Shown here piece by piece: positions 19,480-27,868 of a DNA stretch of 64,000 nt. The notes beneath the pieces are model-generated. The model was not told where the DNA came from, made no database searches, and was given only the letters and a program-made list of their open reading frames with translations. How positions within the stretch are numbered: the first letter of the stretch is position 1; each line of letters starts with the position of its first letter. Both the position numbers and the translations under genes were made by a program. The stretch comes from Pseudomonas taeanensis MS-3. GTDB lineage: Bacteria; Pseudomonadota; Gammaproteobacteria; Pseudomonadales; Pseudomonadaceae. The DNA lies in assembly GCF_000498575.2 (NCBI RefSeq), contig NZ_AWSQ01000002.1, positions 27,941 through 91,940 on the forward strand, read 5' to 3'.

Positions 19480-20382
19480 ATGCACATATTACTGACCGGC
19501 GGTACTGGACTGATTGGTCGGGCTCTGTGTAGCCACTGGGCGAAGCAGGGGCATCAGCTGACGGTATGGAGTCGCAGTCCGCAGCAGGTGCCAGGTTTAT
19601 GTGGTGCGCAGGTGCGTGGCATCGGCCAACTCGAGGAACTGGGCGACGTAGGGTTGGATGCGGTGGTCAATTTGGCGGGTGCGCCGATTGCCGATCGACC
19701 CTGGACGCGCAAGCGCAAAACTCTGTTATGGGCCAGCCGGATCACCCTGACCGAGCAGTTGCTGGCGTGGCTGAAACTGTGTGAGCAGAAGCCACAGGTG
19801 CTGCTTTCCGGTTCGGCGGTGGGCTGGTACGGCGATGGCGGCGAGCGTGAGCTGCATGAGGATACCCCGCCGGTCTGCGAAGATTTCGCCGCGCAGTTGT
19901 GTGGCGCCTGGGAGGAAACCGCCCTTCGCGCCGAAGACCTGGGCATCCGCGTGGTGCTGGTGCGTACCGGTCTGGTGCTGGCGAAGGACGGCGGCTTTCT
20001 CAAGCGCTTGTTGTTGCCGTTCAAGCTGGGCCTGGGCGGGCCGCTCGGAGACGGACGGCAATGGATGTCGTGGGTTCATTTAGCCGATCAAGTCGCCCTG
20101 ATCGATTTTCTCTTGCAGCAGCCGCAGGCCCGCGGTCCTTATAATGCCTGCGCGCCAGAGCCGGTGCGTAACGCCGATTTTGCCCGCGCCCTGGGCCGCG
20201 TGCTGCACCGTCCGGCGATTTTGCCGGCGCCGGCGTTGTTGCTGCGCGTCGGGCTGGGAGAATTATCCGCCTTGCTGCTGGGTGGTCAGCGTGCGCTGCC
20301 GCTGCGTTTAGGCGAGGCAGGCTTCACCTTTCGTTTCACCGATCTGGATACGGCCCTCGAGGACTTGTTGGGCCGTCACTGA
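19480..20382 (+). CDS. TIGR01777-family NAD-dependent epimerase/dehydratase
   Basis: A 300-residue extended SDR with an N-terminal cofactor loop (MHILLTGGTGLIGRAL, 1-16) and the family segments 'VNLAGAPIADRPWT' and 'LLSGSAVGWYGDGGE', plus a C-terminal DUF1731 tail (PAPALLLRVGLGELSALLLGGQRALP). The substrate is unknown; it resembles plant SulA/GC1 and E. coli YfcH. It is 12 bp upstream of hemH and therefore probably co-transcribed with it. Confidence 0.92.
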   Translation: MHILLTGGTGLIGRALCSHWAKQGHQLTVWSRSPQQVPGLCGAQVRGIGQLEELGDVGLDAVVNLAGAPIADRPWTRKRKTLLWASRITLTEQLLAWLKLCEQKPQVLLSGSAVGWYGDGGERELHEDTPPVCEDFAAQLCGAWEETALRAEDLGIRVVLVRTGLVLAKDGGFLKRLLLPFKLGLGGPLGDGRQWMSWVHLADQVALIDFLLQQPQARGPYNACAPEPVRNADFARALGRVLHRPAILPAPALLLRVGLGELSALLLGGQRALPLRLGEAGFTFRFTDLDTALEDLLGRH

Positions 20383-20394
20383 CTAGGAATAGAT

Positions 20395-21417
20395 ATGACC
20401 GATCACGCCCTGCTACTGGTCAACCTGGGCTCCCCTGCGTCGACCGAAGTGGCTGATGTCCGGCGTTACCTCAACCAGTTTCTGATGGACCCTTACGTGA
20501 TCGACCTGCCGTGGCCGGTGCGCCGACTGCTAGTGTCGCTGATTCTGATCAAGCGCCCGGCGCAGTCGGCGCACGCCTATGCCTCGATCTGGTGGCCGGA
20601 GGGCTCGCCGCTGGTGGTGCTGAGTCGGCGGTTGCAGCAGGCGATACAGGCGCAGTGGCGTCACGGGCCGGTCGAGTTGGCGATGCGCTACGGCCAGCCG
20701 TCGATTGAGTCGGCGCTGCTGCGCCTGGCGGAGCAGGGCATCCAGCAAGTCACCCTGGCGCCGCTGTATCCGCAGTTCGCAGACAGCACGGTGACCACGG
20801 TGATCGAGGAGGCCAAACGGGTCGTGCGCGCGCACAACCTGAACCTGCGTATCGCCGTGCTGCCGCCGTTCTACGATCAGCCGGAATACCTCGACGCCCT
20901 GGTGGACAGCGCCAAGCCCTATCTGCAGCAGCCGTTCGATCATCTGCTGTTGAGTTTTCACGGCCTGCCCGAGCGTCATCTGCACAAACTCGACCCCAGC
21001 GGCCACTGCCTGCAGGGCGCCGACTGCTGCCGCACGGCCTCGCCCGAGGTGCTGGCTCACTGTTACCGCGCACAATGTTTGCGCAGCGCCGCGGCCTTCG
21101 CCAGCCGTCTGGGTCTAGGCCCGGAGCAATGGTCGGTGTCGTTCCAGTCGCGCCTGGGCCGGGCCAAGTGGATCGAGCCCTATACCGAAACTCGCCTGGA
21201 CGAGCTGGGTAAGCAGGGGGTGAAGAAGCTACTGGTGATGTGCCCGGCCTTTGTCGCCGATTGCATCGAGACCCTGGAAGAGATCGGCGACCGGGGCCTT
21301 GAGCAATTCCAGGCCGCAGGTGGCGAAAGCCTGCAGCTGGTGCCCTGCCTCAACGATCATCCGAGCTGGGTGGCGGCGCTGAACAGCCTGAGCGAACGAG
21401 CGCCGCTGATGCTTTGA
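20395..21417 (+). CDS. hemH: ferrochelatase
   Basis: HemH inserts Fe(II) into protoporphyrin IX, the last step of protoheme synthesis, at the inner-membrane/cytoplasm interface. The 340-residue protein has '[10 protein letters not shown]' at the N-terminus, the metal-binding His in [12 protein letters not shown], and the '[15 protein letters not shown]' signature near residue 283. Co-localisation with photoprotective genes is logical because free porphyrins are photosensitisers, though hemH here follows the epimerase rather than the photolyase operon. A ribosome-binding site (TAGGAA) precedes the ATG. Confidence 0.96.
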   Translation: MTDHALLLVNLGSPASTEVADVRRYLNQFLMDPYVIDLPWPVRRLLVSLILIKRPAQSAHAYASIWWPEGSPLVVLSRRLQQAIQAQWRHGPVELAMRYGQPSIESALLRLAEQGIQQVTLAPLYPQFADSTVTTVIEEAKRVVRAHNLNLRIAVLPPFYDQPEYLDALVDSAKPYLQQPFDHLLLSFHGLPERHLHKLDPSGHCLQGADCCRTASPEVLAHCYRAQCLRSAAAFASRLGLGPEQWSVSFQSRLGRAKWIEPYTETRLDELGKQGVKKLLVMCPAFVADCIETLEEIGDRGLEQFQAAGGESLQLVPCLNDHPSWVAALNSLSERAPLML

Positions 21418-21471
21418 GTGCCCATGCTTTTGCTGGGCGGGAGGGACGTCGCTTGATCAGCGTGTCAGTCA

Positions 21472-21525
21472 GTAGCCCGGATGCAATCCGGGGAATCTAA
21501 ATCTCCCGGACTGCATCCGGGCTAC
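21472..21525. repeat. Pseudomonas extragenic palindrome (GTAGCCCGGATG type), copy 1
   Basis: Arms 21472-21492 and 21505-21525 are reverse complements over 21 bases with one mismatch, around a 12-base loop. The arm sequence begins GTAGCCCGGATGCAATCCGG. It lies after hemH and may fold as a transcript-end hairpin. A second copy is at 53676. Confidence 0.85.
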
Positions 21526-21674
21526 GTACGGGTCGGTTATCAGTCCGAAGGGATGCCGCGCATTCGCCAGATTGATAACGGGGTCTTGTCATACTCACCA
21601 TGGCCAATGTCGGCCTAAGCTGGAGTCTCTTTCAACCGTCGCGCACCGCGTAAACGGTGCCGAGGAGACCGCCA

Positions 21675-23006
21675 GTGTCCAACAACAATAACGGCTATCC
21701 CTCCAATGTCCGCGCCTGGACCACTGTCGCCATTCTGATGGTGGCGTACGTGTTGTCCTTTATCGACCGGCAGATCCTCAACCTGCTGGTCGGCCCCATT
21801 CGTCGCGACCTGCTGATCAGCGATACGCAGATGAGCCTGCTAATGGGCTTGTCCTTCGCCCTGTTCTACACCGTCTGTGGCATTCCCTTGGGGCGTCTGG
21901 CCGACACCCGGAGCAGGCGTGGGCTGATCGCCATCGGCATCCTGTTCTGGAGTGCGGCCACCGCCGCCTGCGGAATGGCCAGGCTGTACTGGCAGTTCCT
22001 GATCTGTCGGATCGGCGTGGGTGTCGGTGAAGCGGCCTTGTCGCCAGCGGCTTATTCGCTGATCGCCGACAGCTTTCCCGCCGAGCGCCGCGCCACAGCC
22101 ATCAGTGTCTACTCGATGGGGGTCTACCTGGGCTCGGGCCTGGCCTTTCTGTTCGGTGGCCTGGTGATCAAGTTGGCCTCGGCTCAAGGCGACGTGCTGC
22201 TGCCGATAGTGGGCGAAGTGCGGCCCTGGCAACTGATTTTTCTCGCGCTTGGCGCCGCCGGTGTGCTGTTCACCCTGCTCATGCTGGCGGTCAAAGAGCC
22301 AGCACGGCGTGGTGTCGGGGCGGGGGTGGTAGTGCCGCTGGCCGATGTCGGGCGCTATATTCGCGCCAACAAACGGACCGTGTTGTGCCATAACTTCGGC
22401 TTCGCCGGCCTGGCGTTCGCCGGCTACGGCAGCGCAGCCTGGGTGCCGACCTTTTTTATTCGCACTTATGGCTGGGATGCCGGCCAGGTCGGCATCGTCT
22501 ACGGCAGCATCGTCGCGGTGTTCGGTTGCCTGGGCATCGTCTTCGGTGGACGCTTGGCCGACTGGATGGCCAAGCGTGGGCGCAGTGACGCCAATATGCG
22601 TGTCGGTCTGTACGCCGCCATCGGTGCGGCGCCTTGTGTGGTGGCCTTCCCCTTGATGGACGAGGCGCTGTGGGCCGTGTTGCTGATGGCGCCAACGGTG
22701 TTCTGCCTGAGCATGCCTTTTGGCGTAGCTCCCGCAGCGATCCAGGAAATCATGCCCAACTCCATGCGGGGTCAGGCCTCGGCGATCTACCTGTTCGTTA
22801 TCACCCTGATCGGTTTGGGTATTGGTCCGACGGCTGTCGCGCTGGTCACCGACTATGTATTCGCCGACGACCAGGCGTTGCGTTACTCGCTGTTGATCGT
22901 TTCTTCGTTGGCGGTATTTTCCTCTATCGCCCTGTTGAACAAAGGCTTGCAACCCTATCGTGAGAGCGTGGTGCGCCTGCAGCAATGGTCGGCCGAGCCG
23001 GCCTGA
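21675..23006 (+). CDS. MFS transporter (spinster-like)
   Basis: A 443-residue major-facilitator protein with about 12 hydrophobic segments. The A motif GRLADTRSRRG lies between TM2 and TM3 and 'RIGVGVGEAALSPAAYSLIADSF' is the TM4-5 region characteristic of the spinster-like group. The substrate is not predictable. The GTG at 21675 was selected because GAGGAG (21662-21667) is suitably spaced; the ORF also opens with a GTG at 21657 upstream of that site. It is monocistronic, flanked by an extragenic palindrome upstream and repeat family D downstream, with no functional partner nearby. Confidence 0.85.
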   Translation: MSNNNNGYPSNVRAWTTVAILMVAYVLSFIDRQILNLLVGPIRRDLLISDTQMSLLMGLSFALFYTVCGIPLGRLADTRSRRGLIAIGILFWSAATAACGMARLYWQFLICRIGVGVGEAALSPAAYSLIADSFPAERRATAISVYSMGVYLGSGLAFLFGGLVIKLASAQGDVLLPIVGEVRPWQLIFLALGAAGVLFTLLMLAVKEPARRGVGAGVVVPLADVGRYIRANKRTVLCHNFGFAGLAFAGYGSAAWVPTFFIRTYGWDAGQVGIVYGSIVAVFGCLGIVFGGRLADWMAKRGRSDANMRVGLYAAIGAAPCVVAFPLMDEALWAVLLMAPTVFCLSMPFGVAPAAIQEIMPNSMRGQASAIYLFVITLIGLGIGPTAVALVTDYVFADDQALRYSLLIVSSLAVFSSIALLNKGLQPYRESVVRLQQWSAEPA

Positions 23007-23012
23007 GCGAGT

Positions 23013-23142
23013 GGCCTGCGTGGCGAGTTCGATGAGTCAGTATCGGTGCGTGAGGCCCCGATACTGCGTCGCCGCTCCTCGCCATAGCCCACTATGACGC
23101 GTCGCAGCACCTGGTCTCGAAGCCTCAGCATCCGAACTTGAG
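23013..23142. repeat. repeat family D, copy 1
   Basis: About 130 bp that share several blocks with 46723-46850: CCTG(C/T)GTGGCGAGTT, TCCTCGCCATAGCCC and ATCCGAACTTGA, plus a run around CGTCGCAGC. TGGCGAG and CTCGCCA inside each copy can pair to form a hairpin. Both copies follow plus-strand transporter-type genes. The function is unknown; it may be a small mobile palindromic unit or a transcript-end structure. Confidence 0.7.
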
Positions 23143-23180
23143 TTAACCCACCAACCGTTCAGGCGGGTAGTCCTGGAAAT

Positions 23181-23210
23181 AAAAATGCCCCGCACTTGGC
23201 GGGGCATTCT
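23181..23210 (-). terminator. rho-independent terminator after uraA
   Basis: AATGCCCCGC (23184-23193) and GCGGGGCATT (23199-23208) form a perfect 10-bp stem with a 5-base loop. On the minus strand it is followed by Ts (plus-strand A-tract 23181-23185), suiting termination of upp-uraA. Confidence 0.85.
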
Positions 23211-23272
23211 TATCTCTGGCTGATGGCGCGCTGCGCGAGCACGCGGGTTGCGGCGCACTGCCCGAGTTGTTT

Positions 23273-24538
23273 TCAGGCCTGATCGTCGCTCAACGTCTTG
23301 CTGCGCCAGCCCTGACCGCCGGGCAGCAGCAGGTTGAGCAGGATGGCGATGATGCCGCACAGCGAGATGCCCTTGAGGCTGACGTCGCCGGCGCCGATCA
23401 CCATGCCGCCGATGCCGAACACCAGAGTCACCGCGACTATTACCAAATTGCGCGCCTCGGACAGGTCGACCTGGTGGCGGATCAGGGTGTTCAAACCGAC
23501 CACCGCGATGGAGCCGAACAGCAGGCAGAGGATGCCGCCCATTACCGGTACCGGAATGCTCTGCAGGGACGCGCCGAACTTGCCGATAAAGGCCAGGAGC
23601 ATGGCGATCACTGCGGCCCAGAGCATCACCTTGGGGTTGAAGTTCTTGGTCAGCATCACCGCGCCGGTGACTTCCGAATAGGTGGTGTTGGGTGGGCCGC
23701 CGAGCAGGCCTGCGGCGGAGGTGGCCAAGCCATCCCCGAGCAGGGTGCGATGCAGGCCGGGTTTCTTCAGGTAATTCTTGCCGGTCACGGTGCCGATCGC
23801 CAGCACGTCGCCGATATGCTCGATAGCCGGGGCGATGGCCACTGGCAGCATGAACAGGATGGCGCCCCAATGCAGTTCGGGGGCGACGAAGTTCGGCACG
23901 GCCAGCCAGGGCGCGGCGGCAATGGGGGCGAAGTCGATCACCCCGAACATCCAGGACAATCCATAACCCACGGCGACGCCGGCGAGAATCGGCACCAGAC
24001 GCAGGATACCTCTGCCCACCACGGCCATCACCAGGGTGGTAATCAGCGCCGGCAGGGAGATCATCAAGGCAATGTCATAGGGCACCAGTTGCGCACTGGC
24101 GTCACCGGCCTTGCCCATCGCCATATTGGCGGCGACCGGGGCCAGGCCCAGGCCGATGGACATGATTACCGGGCCGATCACCACCGGCGGTAGCAAACGG
24201 TCGATAAAGCCGGTGCCCTTGAGGCGCACCGCGCCGGCCAGCAGCATATACATGAGGCCAGCGGCGACCAGGCCGCCGAGCGTCGCCGGCAGGCCGAAGT
24301 CGGCCTTGGCGGCGAGAATCGGTGCGATAAAGGCGAAACTGGAGGCGAGAAACACCGGCACCTGGTTCTTGGTCACCAGCTGGAAAATCAGCGTGCCGAG
24401 ACCAGCGGTGAACAGCGCCACGTTAGGGTCCATGCCGGTGATCAGCGGCATAAGCACCAGCGCGCCGAAGGCCACGAAAAGCATTTGCGAACCGGCCAGG
24501 GCCTGGCGCCAGGGGGCGTCTTGCAGGTGATCCTGCAT
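23273..24538 (-). CDS. uraA: uracil/xanthine permease
   Basis: A 421-residue NCS2-family proton symporter importing uracil, with 12-14 hydrophobic segments and the family motif 'GDGLATSAAGLLGGPPNTTYSE' in the middle (TM10 region), typical of uracil permeases. It lies 2 bp downstream of upp, so uptake and salvage of uracil are co-expressed. It ends at a perfect terminator stem. This is the standard Pseudomonas upp-uraA arrangement. Confidence 0.94.
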   Translation of the reverse strand: MQDHLQDAPWRQALAGSQMLFVAFGALVLMPLITGMDPNVALFTAGLGTLIFQLVTKNQVPVFLASSFAFIAPILAAKADFGLPATLGGLVAAGLMYMLLAGAVRLKGTGFIDRLLPPVVIGPVIMSIGLGLAPVAANMAMGKAGDASAQLVPYDIALMISLPALITTLVMAVVGRGILRLVPILAGVAVGYGLSWMFGVIDFAPIAAAPWLAVPNFVAPELHWGAILFMLPVAIAPAIEHIGDVLAIGTVTGKNYLKKPGLHRTLLGDGLATSAAGLLGGPPNTTYSEVTGAVMLTKNFNPKVMLWAAVIAMLLAFIGKFGASLQSIPVPVMGGILCLLFGSIAVVGLNTLIRHQVDLSEARNLVIVAVTLVFGIGGMVIGAGDVSLKGISLCGIIAILLNLLLPGGQGWRSKTLSDDQA

Positions 24539-24540
24539 AC

Positions 24541-25179
24541 TCAGGCGTCCTTCTGCTTGGTGCCGAAGATCTTGTCGCCGGCATCGCCGAGACCGGGAAT
24601 GATGTAGCCGTGCTCGTTCAGGCGCTCATCGATGGAGGCGGTATAGATGGTCACGTCCGGGTGGGCATCGGTCACCGCCTTGATGCCTTCAGGCGCGGCG
24701 ACCAGCACCATGGCGCGGATCTCCTTGCAGCCGGCCTTCTTCAGCAGGTCGATGGTGGCGACCATCGAACCGCCGGTGGCGAGCATCGGGTCGATGATCA
24801 TCGCCAGGCGCTCGTCGATCTCCGGCACCAGCTTCTCCAGATAGGTGTGCGCTTGCAGGGTCTCTTCGTTGCGCGCCACGCCTACGGCGCTGACCTTGGC
24901 CCCGGGAATCAGGCTGAGTACGCCGTCGAGCATGCCGATACCGGCGCGCAGGATCGGCACCACGGTGATCTTCTTGCCGGAGATCTTCTCGACCTGGACA
25001 GTGCCGCACCAGCCCTCGATCTCGTAGCTTTCCAGGGGCAGGTCCTTGGTCGCCTCATAGGTCAGCAAGGCCCCGACTTCCTGCGCCAGTTCGCGGAAAT
25101 TCTTCGTGCTGATATCGACGCGGCGCATCAGACCGAGCTTGTGGCGGATCAGCGGATGGCGGATCTCGAGAATGGGCAT
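24541..25179 (-). CDS. upp: uracil phosphoribosyltransferase
   Basis: Upp converts uracil and PRPP to UMP. The 212-residue protein has the normal length, with the N-terminal '[15 protein letters not shown]', the PRPP-binding loop region '[19 protein letters not shown]' (about 130-148) and the uracil-binding C-terminal '[17 protein letters not shown]'. It is divergent from hpt across a 281-bp spacer and followed immediately by uraA. Confidence 0.96.
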   Translation of the reverse strand: MPILEIRHPLIRHKLGLMRRVDISTKNFRELAQEVGALLTYEATKDLPLESYEIEGWCGTVQVEKISGKKITVVPILRAGIGMLDGVLSLIPGAKVSAVGVARNEETLQAHTYLEKLVPEIDERLAMIIDPMLATGGSMVATIDLLKKAGCKEIRAMVLVAAPEGIKAVTDAHPDVTIYTASIDERLNEHGYIIPGLGDAGDKIFGTKQKDA

Positions 25180-25460
25180 GGCGGGTTCTCCGGCAGGGCT
25201 GGCAAAAATGCCGTTAGATTAAAGCATTGGCCGGGCCAAGTGGTGGCGTATGGCCGAGTCTTTCTAGAGGTTAGCGTTTAATATCCCCCAGTTCGCCGAT
25301 AAACCCGCCGGTTGCGACCGGGTTAGGATACTCAGGGGCCACGCTCGTTCATCAGGGCTTGCCCCCTGGATGGCAGATGCGTACCTTTGCCGACTTTTAT
25401 TTTGACGTACCGATCAGGTTCTCTGCCTTGCGCAGTGCCGCCCACTGAAGAGGAATCACC

Positions 25461-26018
25461 ATGTCCGCCGATCTCGCGCACATTCGCCAAGTCATGGCGG
25501 AAGCCGATTGCCTGTACACCGAAGCCGAAGTCGAAGCGGCCATTGAGCAGATCGCCGTGGCGATCAATGGCGAGTTGGCCGAACGCAATCCCGTGGTGTT
25601 CTGCGTGATGAACGGTGGGTTGATCTTCACCGGCAAGCTGCTGCCAAAACTCGACTTCCCGCTGGAAGTGTCCTATCTGCATGCCACCCGCTACCGCAAC
25701 GAAACCAGCGGCGGCGAGCTGTTCTGGAAGGCCAAGCCGGAAGTCTCTTTTATCGACCGCGACGTGCTGATCATCGACGATATCCTCGATGAAGGGCACA
25801 CCCTCGGCGCCATCATCGATTTCTGCCGCCACGCCGGCGCCCGCGCGGTGCATACCGCTGTGCTGATCGACAAGGACCACGACCGCAAGGCGCGCCCGGA
25901 CCTGAAAGCCGATTACGTCGGTCTGCCCTGCATCGACCGCTACATCTTCGGTTACGGCATGGACTACAAGGGCTACTGGCGCAACGCCGCCGGCATCTTT
26001 GCGGTCAAGGGGCTGTAA
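25461..26018 (+). CDS. hpt: hypoxanthine-guanine phosphoribosyltransferase
   Basis: A 185-residue purine salvage enzyme transferring phosphoribosyl to hypoxanthine/guanine. The PRPP motif is VLIIDDILDEGHTLGAII, and the base-binding 'FIDRD' and C-terminal 'KGYWRN' are present. The Pseudomonas enzymes of this subgroup are usually annotated hypoxanthine-guanine type; xanthine use cannot be excluded from sequence. A GAGGAATCACC ribosome-binding region precedes the ATG. The wbuC-like gene follows after 4 bp. Confidence 0.9.
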   Translation: MSADLAHIRQVMAEADCLYTEAEVEAAIEQIAVAINGELAERNPVVFCVMNGGLIFTGKLLPKLDFPLEVSYLHATRYRNETSGGELFWKAKPEVSFIDRDVLIIDDILDEGHTLGAIIDFCRHAGARAVHTAVLIDKDHDRKARPDLKADYVGLPCIDRYIFGYGMDYKGYWRNAAGIFAVKGL

Positions 26019-26022
26019 GCCC

Positions 26023-26496
26023 ATGGACGCACCGCGCTTTCTCGATCAAACCCTGTTCGCCGAACTGGCCGGGAAGGCCGCGGCCAGTCCGCGCCAGCGT
26101 CAGCACCACAACTTCCACCAGATGGAAGAGCCTTGCCACCGCATGGCCGTGGGCTTGCAGCCAGATACCTATATTGCGCCGCACCGTCACCTGTCGGCGG
26201 ATAAGGCCGAAGCCTTGCTGGTGCTCAAGGGACGTCTGGGCCTGCTGATTTTCAGCGACAGCGGCGAGCTGCTGGAAACGCGCGTGCTCGAGGAGGGCGG
26301 CGACTGTATCGGCGTCGATCTGCCGCCCGGTGTGTTCCACGCCCTGGTGGTGCTGGCCGCCGACAGTATTCTGTTCGAGTGCAAGGCCGGCCCCTACCGG
26401 CCGGTCGGTGAGGGCGAGCGCGCGCCCTGGGCACCGAGCGAAGGTGACGCGGAGGTCGCCGACTATCTGGCCTGGATGCGTGGGCAGTTCTCCTGA
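26023..26496 (+). CDS. WbuC-family cupin-fold protein
   Basis: A 157-residue cupin-fold metalloprotein of the WbuC family. The metal-site motif 'APHRHLSADKAEALLVLKGRLGLLIF' and 'GVDLPPGVFHALVVL' supply conserved His and Glu. The function outside O-antigen clusters is unknown. The start at 26023 matches the family N-terminus MDAPRFLD; the ORF extends back into hpt without homology. It is tightly linked to hpt, as in P. aeruginosa. Confidence 0.85.
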   Translation: MDAPRFLDQTLFAELAGKAAASPRQRQHHNFHQMEEPCHRMAVGLQPDTYIAPHRHLSADKAEALLVLKGRLGLLIFSDSGELLETRVLEEGGDCIGVDLPPGVFHALVVLAADSILFECKAGPYRPVGEGERAPWAPSEGDAEVADYLAWMRGQFS

Positions 26497-26597
26497 GCAC
26501 TGCTGTGCCGAATTCGTCATCCTGTCTAGGTAAAGGGGTCAAGCCGCTTTAGCCCCCAGGCGCCACTCTAGCCACTGGCTATCAGAGGAGGCTGACC

Positions 26598-27605
26598 GTG
26601 ATTCAATTGACCCTGGAACAGGCGCGCGAACTGGCGCAAAAAATTTTACGTGGCAACGGCTTCAGCGAGCCCCATGTACAGGCAGTGAGCGCTACGGTGC
26701 TGGCGGGTGAGCGTGATGGCTGCGCGTCCCATGGCTTGTATCGCGTGCTCGGCTGCGTCAGCTCGCTGAAGGCAGGCAAGGTCGTTGCGGACGCCGACCC
26801 GGAGGTCATCGATCAGGCCCCGGCGCTGGTTCGGGTGGATGCCAAGGGTGGCTTTTCTCAGCTGGCGTTTCAGGCCGGCTTGCCGGTACTGGTTGAAAAG
26901 GCCAGGCAGTGCGGAATAGCCGCGCTGGCGATTAATCGCTGTGTGCACTTCTCGGCATTGTGGGTCGAGATCGAGGCGCTGACCGAGGCCGGTCTGGTGG
27001 CATTCGCCTTCACTCCAAGCCATGCCTGGGTGGCACCGGCAGGTGGCAGCAAGCCGGTGTTCGGTACCAATCCGATTGCCTTCGGTTGGCCACGTGCCGG
27101 GCACAACCCGTTTATTTTTGATTTCGCCACCAGCGCGATTGCCCGTGGTGAGATTGAACTGCATCGGCGTGCGGGCAAGCCCATTCCGCTGGGCTGGGGG
27201 ATTGACCAGCATGGTCAGCCGAGCACGGATGCCGAGGCGGTCATGAACGGCGCCATGCTGACCTTTGGCGGGCACAAAGGCTCAGCGCTGGCGGCGATGG
27301 TGGAGCTGATTGCCGGCCCGCTGATTGGTGATCTGACCAGTGCCGAATCACTGGCTTATGACGCGGGCAGCAAGTCATCGCCGTATCACGGTGAACTGAT
27401 CGTGGTGATTGATCCAAGGCGCTTTCTCGGTGAAGCCACCGATGAGCATCTGGCTCGAGCCGAGGCGATGTTCGAGAGTATCCAGGGCCAAGGCGCGCGC
27501 CTGCCGTCGCAGCGTCGCTACGAGGCCCGAGCGCGCAGCGCCGAGCAGGGCGTGCAGATTCCCCAGGCCTTGTATGACGATCTCAAGGCGCTGATTGCCG
27601 ACTAG
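26598..27605 (+). CDS. malate/L-lactate dehydrogenase-family imine reductase (Δ1-pyrroline-2-carboxylate reductase type)
   Basis: A 335-residue NAD(P)H-dependent reductase of the Ldh2/YlbC family, with the family's SHG motif (CASHGLYR, about 43-50), 'GTNPIAFGWPR' and 'FGGHKGSALAAMVELI'. Members near hydroxyproline genes reduce Δ1-pyrroline-2-carboxylate to L-proline (also active on piperideine-2-carboxylate, DpkA type). Here it would use the product of the AcnX dehydratase at 33.8-35.6 kb. GTG start with a very good ribosome-binding site (AGAGGAGG, 26584-26591). It is on the opposite strand from the rest of the hydroxyproline island and separated from it by repeat family B. A malate or lactate role is less likely from context. 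Confidence 0.82.
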   Translation: MIQLTLEQARELAQKILRGNGFSEPHVQAVSATVLAGERDGCASHGLYRVLGCVSSLKAGKVVADADPEVIDQAPALVRVDAKGGFSQLAFQAGLPVLVEKARQCGIAALAINRCVHFSALWVEIEALTEAGLVAFAFTPSHAWVAPAGGSKPVFGTNPIAFGWPRAGHNPFIFDFATSAIARGEIELHRRAGKPIPLGWGIDQHGQPSTDAEAVMNGAMLTFGGHKGSALAAMVELIAGPLIGDLTSAESLAYDAGSKSSPYHGELIVVIDPRRFLGEATDEHLARAEAMFESIQGQGARLPSQRRYEARARSAEQGVQIPQALYDDLKALIAD

Positions 27606-27615
27606 CGACAGAACC

Positions 27616-27776
27616 GTAGGGTGGGTTAGGCGCCTGGTGCAGGGCTATAGGCTGTTGCCGGCCAGTGGCGCCGTAACCCACCATGATGAGCAAGCCGATT
27701 GCCTTCTGGTGGGTTACGCGGCGTACGGTTATCGAGGTGAGGTGATATACCGCGATACGCCGCTAACCCACCCTAC
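27616..27776. repeat. repeat family B, copy 1
   Basis: A 161-bp element with 14-bp perfect inverted ends (GTAGGGTGGGTTAG / CTAACCCACCCTAC) and a second internal inverted pair (TAACCCACCA / TGGTGGGTTA), giving a four-arm structure. It is closely related to 37668-37831. It sits just after the imine reductase gene at the left border of the hydroxyproline island. Confidence 0.85.
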
Positions 27777-27809
27777 GAAACCCTCGCAGCCCATCATCGG
27801 GGCATAGCC

Positions 27810-27838
27810 AAAAAAGCTCCGGCTCGCTGAACCGGGGC
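27810..27838 (-). terminator. rho-independent terminator of the lhpC-aldehyde dehydrogenase unit
   Basis: GCTCCGG (27816-27822) pairs with CCGGGGC (27832-27838), with one G-T pair. On the minus strand it is followed by six Ts (A-tract 27810-27815). It is about 30 bp beyond the dehydrogenase stop codon. Confidence 0.75.
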
Positions 27839-27868
27839 AAGGCAAGAACCCTAAGGCTGAGCCGACAG

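Noticed and set aside
21840..22985. 381-residue minus-strand open frame
   Set aside because: Antisense of the MFS transporter gene; composition (Gln, His, Asp-rich, low hydrophobic) is typical of a shadow frame.
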